64,000 bases of DNA, taken from Oceaniferula spumae. Its GTDB lineage: Bacteria; Verrucomicrobiota; Verrucomicrobiia; Verrucomicrobiales; Akkermansiaceae. Shown piece after piece: positions 8,187 to 17,012 of the stretch (position 1 is its first letter; each line of letters starts with the position of its first letter). The position numbers were made by a program, and so were the translations under genes. The stretch spans positions 62,001-126,000 of the forward strand of contig NZ_AP026866.1 of assembly GCF_042849255.1 (NCBI RefSeq), in the 5' to 3' direction. The notes under the pieces are model-generated. The model was given only the letters and a program-made list of their open reading frames with translations. It did not search any database and was not told the origin of the DNA.

Positions 8187-9206
8187 TCAGCTATTCGACA
8201 GGACCACGCGGTATCTGGCCTCACCGGATTTCATGTGCTCGAGGGCCTCGTTGATTTTGTCCATCGGATAGCTTTCCACCATGGGTTTGATGTCGTGCAG
8301 TTTGGCAAATTCCAGCATGCTCTCGATGGTGGCGGGGCTTCCGACAGGCGAGCCGGAGATGGATCGCTGGCCGCTGATGAGGGGGAAGACGGCGAGGTCC
8401 AGTGGCTCCAGGGTGGCACCTACGAAGTGGAGTCGGCCCTTGGGTTTGAGGGTGCTGACGTAGGTGTTCCAATCGAGTTTCACGTTCACAGTGGAGATGA
8501 TAAAATCAAAGGAGCCCTCTGCGGCTTCGATCTCTTTTTCATCGCGTGAATTGAGAGTTTTGTGCGCGCCGAGTTCCAGAGCTTCTTTTTTCTTCGACTC
8601 ACTGGAAGTAAAGGCGGTGACTTCGCAGCCCCAGGCATTGAGAAACTGCAACGCGATATGGCCGAGTCCGCCGATGCCAATGACGGCGACTTTGTCGGTG
8701 GATTTGACATCGAACTGCACCAGAGGATTGAAAACGGTGATGCCGGCACAGAGCAGGGGACCGGTGGATTCCAAATCCATGCCCTCGGGGATGACGACCA
8801 CACTGGTCGCGTCTGCCCTCACTTTATCGGCGAAACCACCGTGGTGCTCGATGATGGTTCCCTGGGCATCGGCACAGAGGTTTTGGTCGCCATTTTTACA
8901 CGGGTGGCAGTGGCCACAATAGCCACTGTGCCAGCCGACACCGACCACAGTGCCTGTTTCCAAATCCTGCACATTGCTACCGGTGGCCGATACTTTTCCT
9001 ACGACTTCATGGCCGCCGACCAGAGGGTATTTAGACAGCCCCCACTCATTCTCGATCATGCTGACATCGCTATGGCAGATACCGCAGTGGAGGACGTCGA
9101 TTTCGACTTCGTCAGCTCCGAGTTCTGAAACTTCGTAGCTGTATGGTTCTAATTTTCCACCGGCTTCAAGGGCGGCGTAGGCGTTGATCTTTGTGGTTTT
9201 ACTCAT
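8187..9206 (-). CDS. Zinc-dependent NAD(P) alcohol dehydrogenase (CAD-type)
   Basis: 339-residue medium-chain dehydrogenase. The catalytic zinc site is HCGICHSDVSM with GGHEVVGKV, the structural zinc loop is CGHCHPCKNGDQNLC, and the Rossmann motif is VIGIGGLGHIALQF. It resembles cinnamyl-alcohol-dehydrogenase-like enzymes (YjgB/AdhC) that reduce aldehydes with NADPH; substrate is unassigned. The start at 9206 (MSKTTKINAYAAL) is chosen because similarity begins there. ATG 9215 is possible, and the frame further upstream is unrelated. Confidence 0.88.
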   Translation of the reverse strand: MSKTTKINAYAALEAGGKLEPYSYEVSELGADEVEIDVLHCGICHSDVSMIENEWGLSKYPLVGGHEVVGKVSATGSNVQDLETGTVVGVGWHSGYCGHCHPCKNGDQNLCADAQGTIIEHHGGFADKVRADATSVVVIPEGMDLESTGPLLCAGITVFNPLVQFDVKSTDKVAVIGIGGLGHIALQFLNAWGCEVTAFTSSESKKKEALELGAHKTLNSRDEKEIEAAEGSFDFIISTVNVKLDWNTYVSTLKPKGRLHFVGATLEPLDLAVFPLISGQRSISGSPVGSPATIESMLEFAKLHDIKPMVESYPMDKINEALEHMKSGEARYRVVLSNS

Positions 9207-9280
9207 AGTGATCATCTTTAATAGACGAGCATCATTGAGAACGCAAAAAAGAATCCTGTCTAAATAGGGTAGGCAGTCTG

Positions 9281-9688
9281 TTAGTCCCTTGAGCCGAATC
9301 GACGCGGGCGGAACTTCACCCAGCTCAAGACAACAGCCAATCCAAACAAAGTGTATCCGACGACGAACACCCAATCCGGAACTTGGTAGAATAGCACTTT
9401 GTGAAGCCAGTGGGCAATGAATGTTCCCTTGTACGTCAAGTCCCCAGCTTGCTCACGCAGGTGCATCTCTAATGTGGTGAGCGGGCAGATGATGCCCATC
9501 CACACCTGAACCACCACCAAACCGATCGCTGCTAGATGTGCGTAGCGGAACCATGGATTACGAATCCACCGCCAACCTGAGACCCCACCTAAAAGAATCA
9601 TAATCAACCCAAAGACGACAAATAGGACGAAGGCAACGTGCGTGATCAACACGATATCGGCCAAAATTCGGTAGGTAGCGGAGTCCAT
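9281..9688 (-). CDS. DUF2784 family membrane protein
   Basis: 135-residue protein with four predicted transmembrane helices. It opens YRILADIVLITHVAFVLFVVFGL, and the CPLTTLEMHLRE motif after the third helix is diagnostic of DUF2784. Function is unknown for the family; conserved His and Cys-Pro-Leu-Thr residues suggest a redox or metal role, but that is speculation. Its stop lies 75 bp before the alcohol dehydrogenase start on the same strand. Confidence 0.85.
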   Translation of the reverse strand: MDSATYRILADIVLITHVAFVLFVVFGLIMILLGGVSGWRWIRNPWFRYAHLAAIGLVVVQVWMGIICPLTTLEMHLREQAGDLTYKGTFIAHWLHKVLFYQVPDWVFVVGYTLFGLAVVLSWVKFRPRRFGSRD

Positions 9689-9742
9689 TTGTTAGCAGAG
9701 CTATTGAGCCCGAAATCCCGTGGCCAAGGTCTTTTCGTTGAC

Positions 9743-10426
9743 TCAGGGCTTGGCGCTTTGCCCGCCGTCAGGTGAGACTTGCAGGTCAGGGGCGGGTTGC
9801 TTGGTGGCATCTTGTGCACGCTTTTGTTTTTCTCGCAACGCCTTGTTAAACTCGATGGATGCCTCGTGATTGCGTTTCAACTTTTGAACTTCGTCCTGAC
9901 GCTTGGCTCTGGACAATTCCATTCCTCGATCACGAACGCCATCGAACTGCTTTCCGATCGGGTATGACGAAAGGTTGTAGGTGCGATAGTATCCTCCGTC
10001 ATCTACTCCTACCGCAAAATCGTGATGGATGTAGTGTCTTGCCAAATCGTCTTTACGTATTTTGATAATGATGAAGCCAGCAGTCTGTGGCTGGCCAAGA
10101 TCGTCCAGCGGTGGGCTGAGAGGAATGATGCTGGTGATATACTTAGGAATGGGCTTGTAGCTCGCTGTGATCAAGGGCCTGAAATCCAGCTGATCATCCT
10201 TGAGTGCGTGGGATGCGGTGATGAGCCAGTATTTTTTCATTCCCTTGTGGAACGGAACAACGACGGTGACGATCTCCGGTTGTTTCTTATCACTGTATAG
10301 CCAAGGTTGGAAATCTGCCTGAGCTCTCCCAGCATCCGGCGTCATGATCACAAATTGTGAATAGATAGCCGCGGCGGGCTGAGTGCCCGTTATAACGCAG
10401 AGGAATAGAAGGCCGATGAATTTCAT
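9743..10426 (-). CDS. Secreted protein of unknown function
   Basis: 227 residues from the ATG at 10426. A clear signal peptide (MKFIGLLFLCVITGTQPAAA) precedes a beta-rich domain with the segment KYWLITASHALKDDQ. TASHA resembles the trypsin-fold His region (TAAHC), and a later HHDFAVGVDD could supply an Asp. No GDSG-type serine motif follows, so a protease reading is not supported. The tail (about residues 165-227) is charged, Gln/Lys-rich and probably helical or disordered. It follows the DUF1552 gene by 64 bp on the same strand. I do not recognise the family. Confidence 0.65.
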   Translation of the reverse strand: MKFIGLLFLCVITGTQPAAAIYSQFVIMTPDAGRAQADFQPWLYSDKKQPEIVTVVVPFHKGMKKYWLITASHALKDDQLDFRPLITASYKPIPKYITSIIPLSPPLDDLGQPQTAGFIIIKIRKDDLARHYIHHDFAVGVDDGGYYRTYNLSSYPIGKQFDGVRDRGMELSRAKRQDEVQKLKRNHEASIEFNKALREKQKRAQDATKQPAPDLQVSPDGGQSAKP

Positions 10427-10489
10427 GGTTGGCAAAGGCTGTGATGTGCACACAGGGAGAAATCGGCGAGATGGGCAGTTTGCCGTCCG

Positions 10490-11788
10490 TTAGACGTTCG
10501 CCAGCACGCCACTGGAGTCACCAACTCTGCGCGCCTTGACGTTCATGCGTTCTAACATGGCGAGGTAGAGGTTGGTCATTGGGGTGCCTTCCTTTGCCCG
10601 ATGATGGCGGCCGGGGTTCAATGTTCCGCCACCTTTACCTGCTAGGATGAGAGGGAGATCAGTATGGTTGTGGCGGTTGCCATCACCAATGCCTGAACCG
10701 TAGACAATCATAGTGTTGTCTAACAAGTTGCCATTGCCTTCTTTGATTCCTTTGAGACCGGCGAGGAAGCGGGCATATTCTTCCAGATAGAACTGATCAA
10801 TTTTGGCAATCTTTTCGAGGTTGGACCGGTTACCTTTGTGGTGAGAAATGGAGTGGTGTCCATCGGAGACACCGATTTCATTGAAGGAGCGGTTAGAACC
10901 ATCGTGGGCAAGAAGGAATGTGCAGACCCGGGTGGAGTCGGTTTGAAATGCGAGACTCATCAGCTGGTACATCAGCCGGATGTGTTCGCGGTAACTTGCA
11001 GGGATACCGTTGGGTTTTTTGGCATCCGGGAATTGATCGCGGAAGTTTTCGTGCCTGCTGATGCGCGTTTCAACTTCGCGGACGGCTGTCATGTATTCAT
11101 CGAGTTTGGCACGATCTGAGGCGTCGACTTTTTTATTCAGTCGCTTGGCATCTTCTAACACAAAATCCAGAACGCTCTGATGGCGTGCTCGGCGTTTGGC
11201 ATCTTCCTTGGAGTCGCCTGAGCCGAAAAGGCGCTCGAAGACAGCGCGCGGATTCCGCTCGGATGGCATCGGTGTGCTAGCACTGCGCCAAGAGAGATTG
11301 AACTGGTAGGCGCATGAGTAACCGGAGTCACAACGTCCGGATTTCCGAGGAGGATCCGTGCTCAATTCCAGTGACGGAAGACGGGTTTGGTGGCCGATCT
11401 GTTGGGCGGCAATCTGATCGACAGAGACTCCGACATGGATGTCATCGCCTGCGGTTTTCCTCGCCTGACAGCCAGTGAGGTAGGTGGCATTGGCGCGAGC
11501 ATGGTCGCCAGCACCGTCGCCATTGGGTTTGGCTTTATCGTGATCGAGGCCGCCGATGATTTGAAAACTGTCGCGTAATTTTTCCAGCGGTTTCATCGAT
11601 GCCGCCATTTGGTAGTTCGCACCCATCCCTTTAGGCATCCAATGTTTCAAGTTCACGCCGTTAGGTGCGTAGACGAAGGCCATGCGGACGGGGGCTGCAT
11701 TCGAGGCTGCTTTGGCTGCCTGAAGTGATTCGAACTGTGGGATGGCGAGGGTGGCGCCAAGTCCTTTGATAAATGTTCTGCGTTGCAT
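10490..11788 (-). CDS. DUF1552 family exported protein
   Basis: 432 residues with an N-terminal twin-arginine-like signal (MQRRTFIKGLGATLAIP) and the long DUF1552 domain typical of Planctomycetes and Verrucomicrobiota (FVYAPNGVNLKHW; GLDHDKAKPNGDGAGDHARA; IGVSDGHHSISHH). The repeated His/Asp clusters suggest metal binding and a sulfatase/phosphatase-like fold has been suggested for relatives, but no activity is established. It is 47 bp downstream of the DUF1592 cytochrome gene. The two almost always occur as a pair and are assumed to act together in the periplasm. Confidence 0.92.
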   Translation of the reverse strand: MQRRTFIKGLGATLAIPQFESLQAAKAASNAAPVRMAFVYAPNGVNLKHWMPKGMGANYQMAASMKPLEKLRDSFQIIGGLDHDKAKPNGDGAGDHARANATYLTGCQARKTAGDDIHVGVSVDQIAAQQIGHQTRLPSLELSTDPPRKSGRCDSGYSCAYQFNLSWRSASTPMPSERNPRAVFERLFGSGDSKEDAKRRARHQSVLDFVLEDAKRLNKKVDASDRAKLDEYMTAVREVETRISRHENFRDQFPDAKKPNGIPASYREHIRLMYQLMSLAFQTDSTRVCTFLLAHDGSNRSFNEIGVSDGHHSISHHKGNRSNLEKIAKIDQFYLEEYARFLAGLKGIKEGNGNLLDNTMIVYGSGIGDGNRHNHTDLPLILAGKGGGTLNPGRHHRAKEGTPMTNLYLAMLERMNVKARRVGDSSGVLANV

Positions 11789-11835
11789 GGTTTGTTTTAT
11801 TTAGGATTTCGAATGACGGGTTTCGATGTTCCAGC

Positions 11836-14187
11836 TCATTGTCTCTGACGTTGAAATGGCACGCTGTGAATGATGCTTTTGATGAGAGTATGGGCAGTAT
11901 AATCTTTTTTCTGGAGTTCTGACAGGACTTTATCGATGTGCAGCCGATCCTGACGTCCAACTCCTCGCCCGAGAGCGTAGGTCATCATCTTGATTGTGAT
12001 GCAGCGGAGGAACTCATCTCGCTTGCCATTGAGTAAGACCAACCGGAGTGACTCGGCATTTTCCAGAGCTTCACCTGTGACCAGTTTTCCAGAGGCGTCG
12101 ATGGTCCGGCCATTATCAAATTCTCTCCAGCGCCCGATGCCATTGTAGTTTTCAAAAGCGAGGCCGACCGGATCCATGAGGTTATGGCATCCGGCGCATT
12201 CTGCTTTCTTACGGTGCATTTCAAGCTGCTCCCGCACCGTCGTGTTATTACCCTCGCCGTGAGCTTCCTCGAGCGACGGCAAGTTCGGTGGCGGTGGTGG
12301 GGGAGTGATATCGAGAATGTTCTCCAGCACGAACTTACCTCGTAGAACCGGTGACGTTCTGTTAGGTTGTGATGTGATCGTGAGAATGGATGCGTGGGTG
12401 AGAATGCCGCGACGTTGAGTGCCTTTGATTTGAACCCGACGGAAATTCTGACCTTTGACATCCGGGATTTCATAGAGGTCTGCGAGACGTTCATTGATAA
12501 AGCTGTAGTCGGCATCAAGGAAGTCGAGCAGACTGCGATTTCCCCGCAAAATGTAATTAGCCAGAGTCTCGGTCTCCGTGCGCATATCGTCGGCGAGAGC
12601 ACGGTTGAACTTTCGGAAATGCTCTTGGTCAGGAGTGATGGCATCCAGATCGCGAAGCTGTAGCCACTGGCCGGCAAAGTGATTGACCATTTCACGGGAG
12701 CGGTTGTCCTCCAACATGCGGGTGATCTGACTGTCTAAATTTTTTCGCAGTGTCCCAGTATCTGCTAGAGCTAACAGTTCATCGTCCGGCATGGTGCTCC
12801 AGAGGAAATAGGAGAGTCGGCTGGCAAGGGCGTGTTCACTGATGGCGCTCGTTTTCCCGGAGTGTTTGGAGATCGCGGTATCTGGTGCGATGAATAAGAA
12901 GGAGGGGGAAACTAACATCGCAGAAATGGCCGACTTGATACCTGATTCCAAGGACTTGTCAGCTCGGCCAATTTTATCGACTAACACAAGGTAGCGGTCG
13001 ATTTCTTCTCCGGATACCGGTCGGCGGAAAGCACGATTGGCAAAGCGGGTGAGCACGGCTTTGGCATATGACCGGTTGTCTTGGTCACCCTTGCGGTGGA
13101 TGAAGATTCGGCGATGACTGGAGGGCTTCTGGCGTTTGACCCCGAGAGGCCCCTCCAAGCGGATCTGGTGGATCATCAGATTGCGGTCTCGGCGTTGTGG
13201 ATTTTTGCTGTTAGGATCGTAAAAGTCGTTAGGGAAGGTGAGGCCGATATCATGCTTACCAGACTTGAGCTCAAACTCGGTCGTGAAGACTTTTTCATCG
13301 CCTAACGAGTTTTTGACTTCGAAGTGAGCGATGTGTTTTTTCCGATAATGCACGTCAAGGAAAGCTGGTTCATGACCTGCCTGACTGGCGGACGCGGTGA
13401 TCACCAAACGGTATTTCCCAGCCTTTTCAATTTTCGGGGCGACGGCTGCTGTGCCACGAGTGAAGAGATAGATACCGCTGTCACTTTTTCTGCCGTCACC
13501 TGAGATGTGGCGGTTTGTAATAGGTATACGATACGGTTTCATCGGTCCGACGACGATCGCCTTATCGAGAGCTTTCTCTGCTGCTTGCAAATACTTCTCA
13601 ATGTGCGCTGGGGAGATGCTCAGAGCGCTGCCGTTGTTATCAAAACCGTAACCAGAATCATCGGGCGGAAGGAGTGAGATGAGATCAGTATCAATGCCTA
13701 ACAAATCATCGATGGTGTTCTGATACTCGATTCGGTTCATGCGCCGCATCACTACGTGACCAGGGTCCGTCTGATCGGCAGGGAAGACGGCGTTGTTGAT
13801 CCAGGCCGTCAGTTTCTCACGCTCTTTTTTCTCCGGCTGCTCCTCCTCCGGTGGTGGCATCAGATGGTAATCCACCCTGGCGATGATATGCTCCCAGACT
13901 TTGGGGTCTTTCCTCATACTGGCGAGGTTCGGGTATTCGTCCAGGTCGAGCTTCCCTTTGCTCATGCCATCGCCGTGGCAATCGTAGCAGTAGTGCTCGA
14001 GCATGGGCTTGATGTCTTTTTCCCATTGAGCCATTAGCTCAGTTTCGTTGGGTTTCGGCTGAACGACGACCTTTTCGGCCACCTCGGGCCGATCCGTCAG
14101 GAATGGCAAAATCATCCAGCCGGCGGTCACCCCGAGGGCAATCGTCGCGATACTGAGCCAGGTGGTGCTTTTCGCCAAAAACATCAT
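11836..14187 (-). CDS. DUF1592/DUF1588 cytochrome c-like protein (PVC type)
   Basis: 783 residues. An N-terminal membrane anchor (IATIALGVTAGWMILPFL) is followed by a c-type heme site CYDCHGDG (about residues 67-74). Next come the DUF1587 (MNRIEYQNTIDDLLGID), DUF1595, DUF1592 (SRLSYFLWSTMPDDELL), DUF1588 (GILTHASILTITSQPNRTSPV) and DUF1585 (TYALGRGV) modules in the usual order. A second CxxCH (CAGCHNLMDPVG, near residue 690) lies in DUF1588. These large exported cytochromes are characteristic of Planctomycetes and Verrucomicrobiota and are of unproven function, probably electron transfer linked to polymer oxidation. It is paired with the downstream DUF1552 gene and preceded by the esterase-like gene. 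Confidence 0.92.
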   Translation of the reverse strand: MMFLAKSTTWLSIATIALGVTAGWMILPFLTDRPEVAEKVVVQPKPNETELMAQWEKDIKPMLEHYCYDCHGDGMSKGKLDLDEYPNLASMRKDPKVWEHIIARVDYHLMPPPEEEQPEKKEREKLTAWINNAVFPADQTDPGHVVMRRMNRIEYQNTIDDLLGIDTDLISLLPPDDSGYGFDNNGSALSISPAHIEKYLQAAEKALDKAIVVGPMKPYRIPITNRHISGDGRKSDSGIYLFTRGTAAVAPKIEKAGKYRLVITASASQAGHEPAFLDVHYRKKHIAHFEVKNSLGDEKVFTTEFELKSGKHDIGLTFPNDFYDPNSKNPQRRDRNLMIHQIRLEGPLGVKRQKPSSHRRIFIHRKGDQDNRSYAKAVLTRFANRAFRRPVSGEEIDRYLVLVDKIGRADKSLESGIKSAISAMLVSPSFLFIAPDTAISKHSGKTSAISEHALASRLSYFLWSTMPDDELLALADTGTLRKNLDSQITRMLEDNRSREMVNHFAGQWLQLRDLDAITPDQEHFRKFNRALADDMRTETETLANYILRGNRSLLDFLDADYSFINERLADLYEIPDVKGQNFRRVQIKGTQRRGILTHASILTITSQPNRTSPVLRGKFVLENILDITPPPPPPNLPSLEEAHGEGNNTTVREQLEMHRKKAECAGCHNLMDPVGLAFENYNGIGRWREFDNGRTIDASGKLVTGEALENAESLRLVLLNGKRDEFLRCITIKMMTYALGRGVGRQDRLHIDKVLSELQKKDYTAHTLIKSIIHSVPFQRQRQ

Positions 14188-14276
14188 TCAAAACCCATAC
14201 GCCGGTTGTGACGCGGGCATTTCAACGAAAGGTATTTATATATTCTACTAAAGCCAAGCAGTGGCTTCAGGGGGAG

Positions 14277-15146
14277 CTATACGTATTCCGTCGGCTCAAT
14301 ATAGCCGAGGTCGCTAACAAATGCATCCATGGAATTCAGCGTGATCTCAAAGTGAGTGGCACTGACGTTGAAGTTGAAAAAGCTATGGTTGGCCGCTTCG
14401 AAATCGATCAGTTCGCAGCGGTTCTTTTTCCGTTTCATCATCTTGGTAAACTTCGCCACGTGCTCGTGAGGAACGATGGTGTCAGACTTGCCGTGGAGAA
14501 AGAGGCTGGGAGCCAAGCCCTTGCGCACGTTGTTAGATGGGCTGAGGGTGGTGGCGGTTTTGGTATCGGGGAAGCGCTCGCTTTCGATGCCTTTGCGTGT
14601 GGTGTTGACCAGAGCACTGAGTGCAATCACCGCCTGAGGGCGCGGGCTGAAGCCGTCGATTTCCATGACATCCGGTTGCATGGCCAGTGAGAGAGCCATG
14701 TGAGCACCAGAGGCAGCACCAACGGCGACAATGCGCTTAGGGTCCACACCCAGGCTGGCATGGTTGTGACGCATCCAGAGCATCGCCATCTGTGCATCTT
14801 CAAGTGCGTCCACGGGGGTGGCGTTATGTTTTGGTCCCACCCGGTATTCCACGGTGACGGCCACCATGCCGCGGCTGGCGAAGTGCATACAGTGAGGCGC
14901 GAACTGAGTCGGCATACTGACGTCCCAGAGGCCACCATGGAAAAAGACGATCGCAGGTTTTGGCTCCGCGTTCACATGGTTCGGCGGATTGAAACAATAT
15001 GCGTTCAGCTGGTATCCGTTTTCTACTTGATAGACATGTGCACGCGCATCCTTGAGGAGCTCGCGCTCGCGCTGTTCGATCAGAGGGGTGGTGGAATTTC
15101 CAGACTGGGGCAAGGCGTTCATAACGATCGTAGCTTTCACTCGCAT
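14277..15146 (-). CDS. Alpha/beta-hydrolase, BD-FAE/esterase-like, with shifted nucleophile motif
   Basis: 289-residue alpha/beta-hydrolase. The oxyanion-hole motif FFHGGLWD, the triad Asp region LHGKSDTIVPHEH and the triad His region NHSFFNF are all present. The nucleophile elbow reads VGAASGAHMA, where relatives carry GxSAGGHLA: the serine appears one position later and the flanking glycines are partly lost. It may be inactive or re-wired. It is the first gene of the cluster with DUF1592 and DUF1552. The start at 15146 (MRVKATIV) competes with ATG 15122 (MNALPQ); neither has a strong ribosome-binding site. Confidence 0.78.
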   Translation of the reverse strand: MRVKATIVMNALPQSGNSTTPLIEQRERELLKDARAHVYQVENGYQLNAYCFNPPNHVNAEPKPAIVFFHGGLWDVSMPTQFAPHCMHFASRGMVAVTVEYRVGPKHNATPVDALEDAQMAMLWMRHNHASLGVDPKRIVAVGAASGAHMALSLAMQPDVMEIDGFSPRPQAVIALSALVNTTRKGIESERFPDTKTATTLSPSNNVRKGLAPSLFLHGKSDTIVPHEHVAKFTKMMKRKKNRCELIDFEAANHSFFNFNVSATHFEITLNSMDAFVSDLGYIEPTEYV

Positions 15147-15218
15147 CAACCGCCCAATTCAGTCATGGCGGAAAGGAGTGCTAAGAAAAGATTTGCCCTT
15201 GTCTGGATTTATTGTCCA

Positions 15219-16148
15219 ATGGAAAGCGTGAAACGAATGCAATTAATTCTCTTGACCTCAGTCGCCCTGCTTTCCCTCGGAAGTGGACCACAGCTTTCGG
15301 CTCAGACCCCTGCAGCCACTCAGGCAGCAGCTCTCGGCAAGAATCTGCAGGATGTTTATCTCTACTGGAGAAATGCCATGATGACTAAAAATTATGCATC
15401 ATGGAAACAGGCGACCGCATCCCACCGCAAGATTTCCCTGCAAAACCGCATCCTCTCCGAGAAAGGTCAGTTTCCCGTCGATATCTTTAAAACACCCACA
15501 CCGCCACCGGCCTTGACCGGTCTGAAGATGCTGCGTGCTCGTAGCAAAGGCGCGACCGCGAAGCTGGTGTATTTTGGCAAAGTGGATTTTGGCGTAGGTG
15601 GAAATCCTACCAATAACCTGCTGGTGCTGAATTTTGTCCTCGAAGGACGAGGCTGGAAATATGACAACGCTGAGTTTGTCAATCTGAGCGGTCTGAAGGA
15701 GGTGCGTCAGCAGATCGAGGCAGGAAAAATGGACTACGTCGACGGCGAAGCATTCATCCCGGATGGAGTGAAACCCATCCAGCCCATCGTCGTCCGTCCG
15801 GCGAAATATATCACCAAAGTCTACGCATTCTGCCCAGGCCGTGAGGTGCAGGTCTCGGTGAACAATATCAGCAAACACCGCTTCCAAGATACCCAACAAG
15901 CCGAGGTCGTCATCGGTGGCGGTCGGGATGGAATGAACGATATCTGGTTCTCCATCAAGGATCTTCCCGACTACAAGGGCGATGATCCATTGACTCTCCG
16001 GGTCTATGTTTTCTCCCAAGTCAATGGCGTGCAACCCGTGAAAGTGTTCCAATACCAAACCAAAAAGGGGGAGAAACCTAAATCCACTTCGAGCGAGCGT
16101 TTCATGATCGATGCCGCCACTGCAGCCAAGGTCTTGGGCCGGAAATAG
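15219..16148 (+). CDS. Secreted protein of unknown function
   Basis: 309 residues from ATG 15219 (MESVKRMQLILLTSVALLSLG), with a signal peptide ending near LSAQT. A second in-frame ATG at 15237 preceded by GGAAAG is also possible. The mature part has a helical N-terminal segment (YLYWRNAMMTKNYASWKQAT, which resembles NTF2-like/SnoaL-type proteins) and a beta-rich C-terminal half ending in IDAATAAKVLGRK. The stretch SKGATAKLVYFGKVDFGVGG supports a small-fold extracellular domain. No enzyme motif is seen. It precedes hemX by 66 bp on the same strand, but the link to heme synthesis is not evident. Confidence 0.65.
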   Translation: MESVKRMQLILLTSVALLSLGSGPQLSAQTPAATQAAALGKNLQDVYLYWRNAMMTKNYASWKQATASHRKISLQNRILSEKGQFPVDIFKTPTPPPALTGLKMLRARSKGATAKLVYFGKVDFGVGGNPTNNLLVLNFVLEGRGWKYDNAEFVNLSGLKEVRQQIEAGKMDYVDGEAFIPDGVKPIQPIVVRPAKYITKVYAFCPGREVQVSVNNISKHRFQDTQQAEVVIGGGRDGMNDIWFSIKDLPDYKGDDPLTLRVYVFSQVNGVQPVKVFQYQTKKGEKPKSTSSERFMIDAATAAKVLGRK

Positions 16149-16214
16149 CGGTGGATTGTCGGCAATGACGCTGCTTTGTCGCATATCGGCTTGAATTAAT
16201 GCCGTGGCAGGTGC

Positions 16215-16997
16215 ATGGACATGTCCGCCATGGACACGTGGATGCTCATCATCGCCACACTGCTGGCAGCGGCCGCCGCTGTTCAGGGAGCGAACTATGT
16301 GCGCCGAGGTGTCCGCTCGCCGTGGACGATGATCTGGATGCTGCTGTCGTTTATCGCGCAGCTGGTTCTTCTGGGCATGCGCGGAGACCTTCGCGGTGCT
16401 TGTCCGCTCGGAGATACCGGGGAAATCCTGATCTTCTCGGCGTGGTCACTGACGATGTTTTACATGGCGGTGGGCTCGGTTTACCGACTCTCCTTGCTGG
16501 GTGTTTTCACCGCTCCACTGGTCGCCTTTTTACTAGGCCTCGCACTGGTGCCGGGCATGATGGATCCGAATCCGGAACATGTGCTGGTGGTCGATGGCTG
16601 GCGTGAGGCGCACGCGGCATTTTCTGTGCTGGCATACGGAGCACTAGGCCTGGCCGCAGTCGCAGGATTCATGTTCCTGCTGCTGAACCGCCGACTCAAG
16701 GACGCCAACATGGACAACGGCCTGTTCAGAAACCTCCCACCCGTGCGTGAGCTGAGCAGGGTGGTGCGTCGCCTGCTTGTGCTTGGTTTTGCCATTCTCA
16801 CATTGGGTCTGATTTGTGGCCTGGTCATGCAGAAAACCCAAGGCATGGGAGCGCACCTCGTGGTCGCGCTTTGCCAATGGGTTGCCTACGCGCTTCTGCT
16901 GATTATCGAGCGGCGGAGGGGCATGCCAGCGCGGAAGCTGGCGCTCGCGGCCGTTGCGCTCTTCATACTCTCACTGTTGATATTTCCGCTGCTGTAA
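16215..16997 (+). CDS. hemX: HemX/CcsA-type cytochrome c assembly membrane protein
   Basis: 260-residue membrane protein with about eight hydrophobic helices. It resembles the HemX/CcsA family: WREAHAAFSVLAYGALGLAAVAGF in the middle carries a conserved His, and the late segment LICGLVMQKTQGMGAHLVVALCQW supplies another. Such proteins handle heme at the membrane or regulate GluTR levels (HemX in Bacillus). Placement 15 bp upstream of hemA is the classic hemX-hemA arrangement. A tight operon with the tetrapyrrole genes downstream is likely. Confidence 0.8.
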   Translation: MDMSAMDTWMLIIATLLAAAAAVQGANYVRRGVRSPWTMIWMLLSFIAQLVLLGMRGDLRGACPLGDTGEILIFSAWSLTMFYMAVGSVYRLSLLGVFTAPLVAFLLGLALVPGMMDPNPEHVLVVDGWREAHAAFSVLAYGALGLAAVAGFMFLLLNRRLKDANMDNGLFRNLPPVRELSRVVRRLLVLGFAILTLGLICGLVMQKTQGMGAHLVVALCQWVAYALLLIIERRRGMPARKLALAAVALFILSLLIFPLL

Positions 16998-17012
16998 GTG
17001 GAATTTTTATAG

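Noticed and set aside
9743..10426. Trypsin-like protease call for the secreted protein
   Set aside because: TASHA resembles the His region, but no GDSG nucleophile motif is found and the C-terminal tail is charged and repetitive.
14700..15218. Possible long N-terminal extension of the secreted protein at 15219-16148
   Set aside because: The open frame upstream runs antisense through the esterase-like gene; a signal peptide starts at 15219/15237, so the upstream part is not coding.
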